From the NCBI GenBank assembly GCA_945861915.1, contig CAMAWK010000063.1:1-11391 (forward strand): a stretch of DNA of 11,391 nucleotides, written 5' to 3'. Source of the DNA: Flavobacterium psychrophilum. GTDB lineage: Bacteria > Bacteroidota > Bacteroidia > Flavobacteriales > Flavobacteriaceae. The translations under genes and the position numbers were made by a program. This document shows positions 6,856 to 11,391 of the stretch, piece by piece. The stretch's first letter is position 1. Each line of letters begins with the position of its first letter. Under the pieces are notes generated by a model. It saw only the letters and a list, made by a program, of their open reading frames with translations. It was not told the origin of the DNA and searched no databases.

Positions 6856-8445
6856 TTAATTTGGGTTTGTATATTTAATTTCGAGTTTTAATTTTTTATC
6901 TGCATTCTCAGAATTGCTTCCGTAAAGTATAGTCCCCAGTGGATTCATTACGCTGGCAACAGGAACTTCTTTTATATCTTTGGATTGATTGAACAGTTTA
7001 TAAGAAGAAAAATTATTTATATCTTCTGTAACCACAACTCCCAAACTAACATTGTTTGATGTTTTGTTTTTAATCAAAGATTTGATTTGATTCGTAATTC
7101 TTATTTTATAATATTTCCCTCTAGGATTTGTTTCATCATCATCAAGAATTAGTCTGCCATCATATTGAACGCTTCCTTTTTTTGAATTCGAGATGGAATA
7201 ATCTGCTATGGGTGTATTGTTAGTTAAATCATAGAGATAAATTCGTTGTGGTTCTGGACTTTTTTTAAAATCAGCGTTTTCAGTATCGATATAAAAAACC
7301 AAATTAGCTTCATTAATGAGCCAATCGTTTTCTCTGAGAGTTTCTAATTCTCCTGGTTCTTGGAATAGTTTTATGACTGTTAACGCACCTTGACCTCCTT
7401 TTAAAAATAATCTCGCATCACCGTCCGTTTTATTGGGATTAGTCAAAGCGTTTGAATAGGCTGCATTTCGATTGGAGTCTTCTAACAAACTAACTCTATT
7501 TCCTGATAAATTAAGAATTATTGATTTGTCAACCCTTGTTTGTGTTGTTTCTCCATTTGTTGTTGTAAATTTATCTTCTTTATAATTAATTGTAATAGTG
7601 CCTTTAGAAAAATCCATCATGGCTAATCTGCCATCCTGACCCTCTATTTTTTCTACTTTAAAATAAAGCCCTCTAAAATACTCCGCAAAAACAGTATTGT
7701 TAACTAATTTTCCCGCAGGAGCTTTTAATATTTTATCTCTAAAAAAATCCTTGTTTAATTTCAAACGCATTCCGGGAGCCGAATAGGTAGTGTCGGTTAC
7801 TTTACCGTCAGAGTCGGTAACTTTGTCCAAATGTTGTGCTTTATCAAAGAAAAAAGATTCATTTTGTGAAACGGCAATACTGTCATTTAAACGATTTCCT
7901 ATTTTATAACTATCAAAATCAGCATTTTGATTGGTGTAGTATTTTTTTGAACTTAATAAATTGTCTTCTGCATCCAAGTACATATAAATTCCTGATTCAT
8001 AAACACTCAATTTAAATGCAGGCTTGGTTTCATTACCATAAATAGAATCTAATTTATAAGTAAATCCCCCTCCATCTTTAGTTTCAGTTTCCGCAGAGTC
8101 AACAAAATAAGGAATGCTTAAAACAACACTTTCTATTTCTTGGTTTAGCAAAGGATTAATGGTTGGATTAACAGATGCTAATTGAACTTGTGTAGCAAAA
8201 CTAGCAATGGTTTGTCCAAAAGCTGGATTAGTAAAGACCCCCAATGCATTTACAGGAAGATTATTGGATTGAACGGGGCCAATTTCTTCGTTGTATGCAA
8301 TAACATTTGAAATATGAGTAGAAGTTTCAAAATTATTTTGATTTAACAAATCGGCTCCAATTTCGTTGTATTCTTGATCGCAGGACACGAAAAAAAGAAT
8401 ACTAATTACAAAAAGAATCTGTTTAATAAAAGAAGGAGTATGCAT
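6856..8445 (-). CDS. DUF4270-family lipoprotein of unknown function
   Basis: This 529-residue predicted lipoprotein has a signal peptide at residues 1-21 and the lipobox FFVSC, so Cys22 is the lipidation site. The mature protein begins CDQEYNEIGADLL. The acidic run just after Cys and the NEIGADLL pattern are typical of the DUF4270 family of Bacteroidota, which I recognise from this start and the overall size. The rest is rich in beta-strand-forming, Asn- and Ser-containing sequence, with no catalytic motif I can name. No further membrane segment is seen, so it should be anchored in the outer membrane by its lipid and fold in the periplasm or on the surface. It sits 22 nt after the GT5-like gene and 9 nt before glmS. 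Co-expression with glmS suggests an envelope role, but that is inference. No biochemical function is known to me for this family. Confidence 0.85.
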   Translation of the reverse strand: MHTPSFIKQILFVISILFFVSCDQEYNEIGADLLNQNNFETSTHISNVIAYNEEIGPVQSNNLPVNALGVFTNPAFGQTIASFATQVQLASVNPTINPLLNQEIESVVLSIPYFVDSAETETKDGGGFTYKLDSIYGNETKPAFKLSVYESGIYMYLDAEDNLLSSKKYYTNQNADFDSYKIGNRLNDSIAVSQNESFFFDKAQHLDKVTDSDGKVTDTTYSAPGMRLKLNKDFFRDKILKAPAGKLVNNTVFAEYFRGLYFKVEKIEGQDGRLAMMDFSKGTITINYKEDKFTTTNGETTQTRVDKSIILNLSGNRVSLLEDSNRNAAYSNALTNPNKTDGDARLFLKGGQGALTVIKLFQEPGELETLRENDWLINEANLVFYIDTENADFKKSPEPQRIYLYDLTNNTPIADYSISNSKKGSVQYDGRLILDDDETNPRGKYYKIRITNQIKSLIKNKTSNNVSLGVVVTEDINNFSSYKLFNQSKDIKEVPVASVMNPLGTILYGSNSENADKKLKLEIKYTNPN

Positions 8446-8467
8446 GTTATTAGAAAAAAATTGTTTT

Positions 8468-9274
8468 TTATAGTACCGTGTTTTTATAGAAATCAGTATA
8501 CGCCTCAGCGAATTTTTCTTTCGGGACGCAAGGTAAAAAAGGTTTACCCGAAGATTCTATAAATTTTGTTAAACTTGAAGAAAGAGTCTCCGATGCAATG
8601 ATAACGGCATCCGAATGCTGAATGGTTGCTTTCATGATGCTCTCATAATCAGAATTTTTTAAATCTGAAACTGCCTCATTTGGAATACCATCAAACAATA
8701 CTTTATTCATCATTTCTGAATCTAAAGTACCGTCAAAAGACTGAGCGTAAACAGAAGTAACAATTTTTGTTTCTGAAAATAAGGCTTCGTTTTTATAAAA
8801 ATGTTTCATATAAATAGGTAGCATTGCAGCCATCCAACCATGAACATGAATAATATCGGGAACCCAATTGAGTTTTTTTACCGTTTCGACAACGCCTTTG
8901 GCAAAGAAAATTGCTCGTTCGTCATTGTCAGGAAACAAAACACCTTCCTCATCTGTGAAAGTCGCTTTGCGTTTAAAATACTCATCATTATCAATAAAAT
9001 ATACTTGAATTCGTTCTTTAGGAATAGAAGCTACTTTTATAATCAATGGCATATCTAAATCATTGACTACTAAATTCATCCCAGAAAGTCGGATTACTTC
9101 GTGTAATTGATGCCTTCTTTCGTTTATATTGCCATATCGCGGCATGAAGATTCTTATTTGCCCTCCTAGATTATTAATCATTTTTGGCACTTCATACGAC
9201 ATCGAAGAAACCTCATTTTCAGCTAGATAAGGTACCACCTCAGATGATACATATAATATTTTCTTATCTTCCAT
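8468..9274 (-). CDS. Glycogen/starch synthase catalytic-domain-like (GT5) half-length protein, probably not a normal synthase
   Basis: This 268-residue protein resembles only the N-terminal Rossmann domain of GlgA-type synthases (GT5; full enzymes are about 475 residues). The start at 9274 gives MEDKKILYVSSEVVPYLAEN, which matches the family N-terminus. The frame is open to 9421, but that extension runs through both divergent promoters and into panC. Family landmarks kept are SSEVVPY (10-16), RIFMPRYG (41-48), and DIIHVHGW followed by AAMLP (140-153). The ADP-glucose-binding KTGGL motif of true synthases is replaced by ENEVS near 19-23, HDW has become HGW (145-147), and the usual TIHN is replaced by TSVY (173-176). 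The C-terminal GT-B domain is absent. The stop is followed directly by the next gene, so no remnant of the second half is visible. It is first in the operon with the DUF4270 lipoprotein and glmS. A regulatory or binding role is more likely than glycogen synthesis, but this is inference. Confidence 0.8.
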   Translation of the reverse strand: MEDKKILYVSSEVVPYLAENEVSSMSYEVPKMINNLGGQIRIFMPRYGNINERRHQLHEVIRLSGMNLVVNDLDMPLIIKVASIPKERIQVYFIDNDEYFKRKATFTDEEGVLFPDNDERAIFFAKGVVETVKKLNWVPDIIHVHGWMAAMLPIYMKHFYKNEALFSETKIVTSVYAQSFDGTLDSEMMNKVLFDGIPNEAVSDLKNSDYESIMKATIQHSDAVIIASETLSSSLTKFIESSGKPFLPCVPKEKFAEAYTDFYKNTVL

Positions 9275-9312
9275 AGTGTGAATTACTAAATTTAGTGGCA
9301 ATAAAAACCACG

Positions 9313-9347
9313 CAAAATTACAAAATTTTATGGAGTTATAGACTAAA
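9313..9347 (-). promoter_or_regulatory. Promoter of the GT5-like / DUF4270 / glmS operon
   Basis: TAATTTTG on the minus strand at 9320-9313 is a perfect TAnnTTTG -7 box, 38 nt before the start codon at 9274. The expected start site is near 9308, giving a leader of about 35 nt. The -33 element is poor: the nearest candidate is TTTA at 9347-9344 with a 23-nt spacer. It overlaps the panC promoter on the opposite strand. Confidence 0.55.
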
Positions 9348-9359
9348 ATAGTAAGTTTG
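9327..9359 (+). promoter_or_regulatory. Promoter of panC
   Basis: TAAGTTTG at 9352-9359 is a perfect TAnnTTTG -7 box. TTTA at 9327-9330 can serve as a degenerate -33 element with a 21-nt spacer. Transcription would begin near 9364, leaving a leader of about 19 nt before the panC ATG at 9383. Confidence 0.6.
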
Positions 9360-9382
9360 CACTCAATTTCAATAAAAGTACC

Positions 9383-10231
9383 ATGCCGATTTTCAATGAA
9401 AATGCTGATTTGATAGCTCATTTAAAATCTATTAAAGACGACCATTTTTCCATTGGATTTGTTCCTACTATGGGTGCTTTGCATCAAGGACATCTATCAT
9501 TGATGATACAATCGCTAGCTGAAAATAACTGTACGGTGGTGAGTATTTTTGTAAATCCAACGCAATTCAATAATCCCGACGATCTCGCCAACTACCCTAG
9601 AACGCTGGAAGCCGATTTAAAAAAAATTGCCGATTTAGATGCCTCAATACTAGTATTTGCCCCTTCTATTGAAACCATGTACGACGGAAAACCAAAATCA
9701 GCTGTTTTTGATTTTGATGGTTTAGAAAACCAAATGGAAGGTAAATTTAGACCCGGTCATTTTAACGGTGTTGGGACAATTGTAAAACGCTTATTCGAAA
9801 TTGTACAACCAACCAATGCCTATTTTGGTGAAAAAGATTTTCAGCAATTGCAAATCATAAAAAAATTAGTAGCTAAAAATAATCTGAAAATCAATATTAT
9901 CGGCTGTCCGATTTTTAGAGAACCAAACCAGCTAGCTATGAGTTCTAGAAATGCACTTTTATCAATCGAAGAAAAAAAAGAAGCGGCTATAATTTACAAA
10001 ACATTAGTAGAGGCAAAATCCAATTTCAAAATTAAAAGTGCTGCCAAAGTCACAAAGCAAATTGAAAAAAACTTTCAAAAAAATCCTGATTTTACGCTAG
10101 ACTATTTTCAAATTGCAGATGAAAACACCCTTTTGCCTTGTGTAAGAAAAAGTAAAACTAAAAAATACCGTGCTTTTATCGCCGTATTTGTCAACAATGT
10201 GCGATTGATTGATACCATTTCATTAAATTAA
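9383..10231 (+). CDS. panC: Pantoate--beta-alanine ligase (pantothenate synthetase)
   Basis: PanC condenses pantoate with beta-alanine using ATP (via a pantoyl-adenylate) to make pantothenate, the coenzyme A precursor, in the cytoplasm. Its 282 residues match the family length. [11 protein letters not shown] at 28-38 contains the HxGH nucleotide-binding signature (34-37). FVNPTQF at 56-62 is the pantoate-binding region, GEKDFQQL is at 149-156, and MSSRN at 186-190 is the KMSKS-like loop. These are all the motifs expected of an active enzyme. The start ATG at 9383 places the family N-terminal helix correctly and sits just after a good promoter. panD follows after 13 nt, so the last two steps of pantothenate synthesis are adjacent. 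panB is not in the window. Confidence 0.97.
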   Translation: MPIFNENADLIAHLKSIKDDHFSIGFVPTMGALHQGHLSLMIQSLAENNCTVVSIFVNPTQFNNPDDLANYPRTLEADLKKIADLDASILVFAPSIETMYDGKPKSAVFDFDGLENQMEGKFRPGHFNGVGTIVKRLFEIVQPTNAYFGEKDFQQLQIIKKLVAKNNLKINIIGCPIFREPNQLAMSSRNALLSIEEKKEAAIIYKTLVEAKSNFKIKSAAKVTKQIEKNFQKNPDFTLDYFQIADENTLLPCVRKSKTKKYRAFIAVFVNNVRLIDTISLN

Positions 10232-10240
10232 TTACCTTTG
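10209..10240 (+). promoter_or_regulatory. Candidate internal promoter of panD, overlapping the panC stop codon
   Basis: TTG at 10209-10211, a 21-nt spacer and TACCTTTG at 10233-10240 fit the Bacteroidota promoter consensus. The core AATTACCTTTGCCCA (10230-10244) is identical to that of the atpD promoter. It covers the end of the panC stop codon (10229-10231) and ends directly at the panD ATG (10245). The predicted start site therefore falls on or beside the start codon, implying a leaderless transcript. Confidence 0.5.
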
Positions 10241-10244
10241 CCCA

Positions 10245-10595
10245 ATGCAAATTCAAGTTGTAAAATCAAAAATTCATAGAGTCAAAGTGACGGGTGCCGA
10301 TTTAAATTATATTGGTAGTATTACTATTGACGAAGCCTTGATGGACGCCGTCAATATTATCGAAGGCGAAAAAGTGTCGATTGTAAACATCAACAATGGC
10401 GAACGATTTGAAACCTATGTAATCGTTGGTAAAAAAAATTCGGGCGAAATAACTCTAAATGGTCCTGCTGCTCGAAAAGTTCAAAAAGATGATATTCTAA
10501 TCATCATTTCGTATGCAACTATGGAATTTGAAGCGGCAAAAACTTTCAAACCGTGGATTATCTTCCCGAACGAAAAAGACAATTCGTTGACTTAA
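10245..10595 (+). CDS. panD: Aspartate 1-decarboxylase, pyruvoyl-dependent (proenzyme)
   Basis: PanD decarboxylates L-aspartate to beta-alanine, the second substrate of PanC. The 116-residue proenzyme is of standard length. It self-cleaves at Gly24-Ser25 within NYIGSITID (21-29), and Ser25 becomes the pyruvoyl cofactor at the start of the alpha chain. Catalytic and binding residues are in the expected places: Lys9, Arg54, Thr57 and Tyr58 in NGERFETY (51-58), and Asn72-Gly73 in the LNGPAAR segment (71-77). The family usually has AAA where this protein has PAA; I regard that as ordinary variation. The gene lies 13 nt after panC. It can be transcribed with panC or from its own promoter at 10209-10240. 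A hairpin overlaps its last codons and stop. Confidence 0.97.
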   Translation: MQIQVVKSKIHRVKVTGADLNYIGSITIDEALMDAVNIIEGEKVSIVNINNGERFETYVIVGKKNSGEITLNGPAARKVQKDDILIIISYATMEFEAAKTFKPWIIFPNEKDNSLT

Positions 10596-10608
10596 GATTG
10601 TCTTTTTT
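10573..10608 (+). terminator. Probable terminator overlapping the end of panD
   Basis: AAAAAGACAAT at 10573-10583 pairs perfectly with ATTGTCTTTTT at 10597-10607 around a 13-nt loop that contains the panD stop codon, and a T-run ends at 10608. The 11-bp stem has only two G-C pairs and a large loop, so it may be leaky and allow read-through into radA. Confidence 0.5.
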
Positions 10609-10681
10609 ATAATTTCCTGAAATGCTTTTTTTTTGACAGACTTTCGTTTATTTTTACACAAACGAAACAACTTATTCCCTA

Positions 10682-11391
10682 ATGTCAAAAGTCAAAACTT
10701 CCTTTTTTTGCCAAAATTGTGGCGCACAATATTCCAAATGGCAAGGTCAATGCAATTCCTGTAAAGAGTGGAATACCATTGTAGAGGAAATTATCCAAAA
10801 GGAAGAAAAATCAAGCTGGAAACCTTCCAATTCTGACTCAAAAAGAGTGTCAAAACCACTTCGAATTAACGAAATCGATTCTGCTCAAGAAGTGCGAATG
10901 AATACCCTTGATGGCGAATTGAATCGAGTTTTGGGTGGCGGAATTGTCCCAGGATCTTTGATTTTATTGGGCGGCGAACCCGGCATCGGAAAAAGTACGC
11001 TCTTGTTGCAAATTTCCTTACAACTTCCCTACAAAACCTTGTATGTTTCTGGTGAAGAAAGCCAAAAGCAAATAAAAATGCGTGCCGAAAGAATCACGCC
11101 TAATAGTGATAATTGTTATATTCTGACCGAAACCAAAACACAAAATATCTTCAAGCAAATTCAAGAAATTGAACCCGAAATCGTCATTATTGATTCCATC
11201 CAAACCTTACATACCGATTATATCGAATCGACTCCCGGAAGCATTTCGCAAATTCGGGAAACCACTGCCGAGCTAATCAAATTTGCAAAGGAATCGAATG
11301 TTCCTGTCATTTTGATTGGACATATTACCAAAGATGGAAATATTGCAGGTCCTAAAATTTTGGAACACATGGTCGATACGGTTTTGCAATT
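10682..11391 (+). CDS. radA: DNA repair protein RadA (Sms), N-terminal part (partial)
   Basis: RadA/Sms is a RecA-like ATPase and branch-migration helicase that processes recombination intermediates. The window holds the first 236 codons, and the frame runs open off the right edge. The start ATG at 10682 gives MSKVKTSFFCQNCG. A four-Cys zinc finger follows (Cys10, Cys13, Cys24, Cys27). The ATPase core has Walker A GEPGIGKST at 98-106 and Walker B VIIDSIQT at 168-175. GHITKDG at 213-219 resembles the family GHVTKEG motif. The RadA-specific KNRFG motif and the C-terminal Lon-like domain would lie beyond the edge. It is 86 nt after panD, with a weak terminator between, and I see no clear promoter of its own, so read-through from panCD is possible. 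Confidence 0.96.
   Translation, partial: MSKVKTSFFCQNCGAQYSKWQGQCNSCKEWNTIVEEIIQKEEKSSWKPSNSDSKRVSKPLRINEIDSAQEVRMNTLDGELNRVLGGGIVPGSLILLGGEPGIGKSTLLLQISLQLPYKTLYVSGEESQKQIKMRAERITPNSDNCYILTETKTQNIFKQIQEIEPEIVIIDSIQTLHTDYIESTPGSISQIRETTAELIKFAKESNVPVILIGHITKDGNIAGPKILEHMVDTVLQ

Noticed and set aside
9275..9421. N-terminal extension of the GT5-like reading frame by 49 codons
   Set aside because: The extension covers both divergent promoters and overlaps the panC coding region. Family similarity begins exactly at the ATG at 9274.
10632..10656. Possible radA promoter (TTTG at 10632-10635, TATTTTTA at 10649-10656)
   Set aside because: The spacer is only 13 nt and the -7 box ends in A instead of G. 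This is not a convincing match.
10497..10688. 63-codon minus-strand open frame across the panD end and the radA start
   Set aside because: It is Lys/Phe-rich, overlaps two genuine coding ends, and contains the panD hairpin. It is a chance frame.

Overview
The window is a chromosomal segment of a Bacteroidota bacterium, most probably Flavobacterium or a close relative (family Flavobacteriaceae). The evidence is low G+C, the gene order, lipoprotein signal peptides followed by acidic residues, a TonB receptor with a carboxypeptidase-regulatory-like N-terminal domain, a DUF4270 lipoprotein, and promoters of the Bacteroidota type (TAnnTTTG at -7, TTG/TTTG near -33) in place of the sigma-70 consensus. 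Clear Shine-Dalgarno sites are absent, as is usual in this phylum.

Layout. From position 1 to 9274 every gene is on the minus strand, in three transcription units. (1) The 5' end of atpD (F1-ATPase beta) runs off the left edge and has its own strong promoter at 193-223. (2) A two-gene unit encodes a TonB-dependent receptor (4731-1858) followed by a large SGNH/GDSL lipoprotein (1829-357), closed by a hairpin terminator at 305-332. (3) A tight three-gene unit encodes a half-length glycogen-synthase-like protein (9274-8468), a DUF4270 lipoprotein (8445-6856) and GlmS (6846-5002), closed by a terminator at 4951-4980. At 9275-9382 the direction changes. The plus strand then carries panC, panD and the 5' part of radA, which runs off the right edge.

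How the genes work together. PanC and PanD supply pantothenate: PanD makes beta-alanine from aspartate and PanC joins it to pantoate. GlmS makes glucosamine-6-phosphate for peptidoglycan and LPS. It is co-transcribed with an envelope lipoprotein and a protein that keeps the GT5 fold but has lost the usual substrate-binding motifs. The receptor and SGNH lipoprotein look like an outer-membrane uptake and ester-hydrolysis pair. AtpD and RadA are housekeeping genes at the edges.

Most of the window is ordinary core genome. No CRISPR array, insertion sequence, phage, tRNA or rRNA was seen. The points worth a second look are the motif-less GT5 protein in the glmS operon, the near-perfect promoter that overlaps the panC stop codon and ends against the panD start codon (implying leaderless mRNA), the overlapping divergent promoters at 9313-9359, and a perfect inverted repeat at 4901-4918 upstream of the receptor gene.
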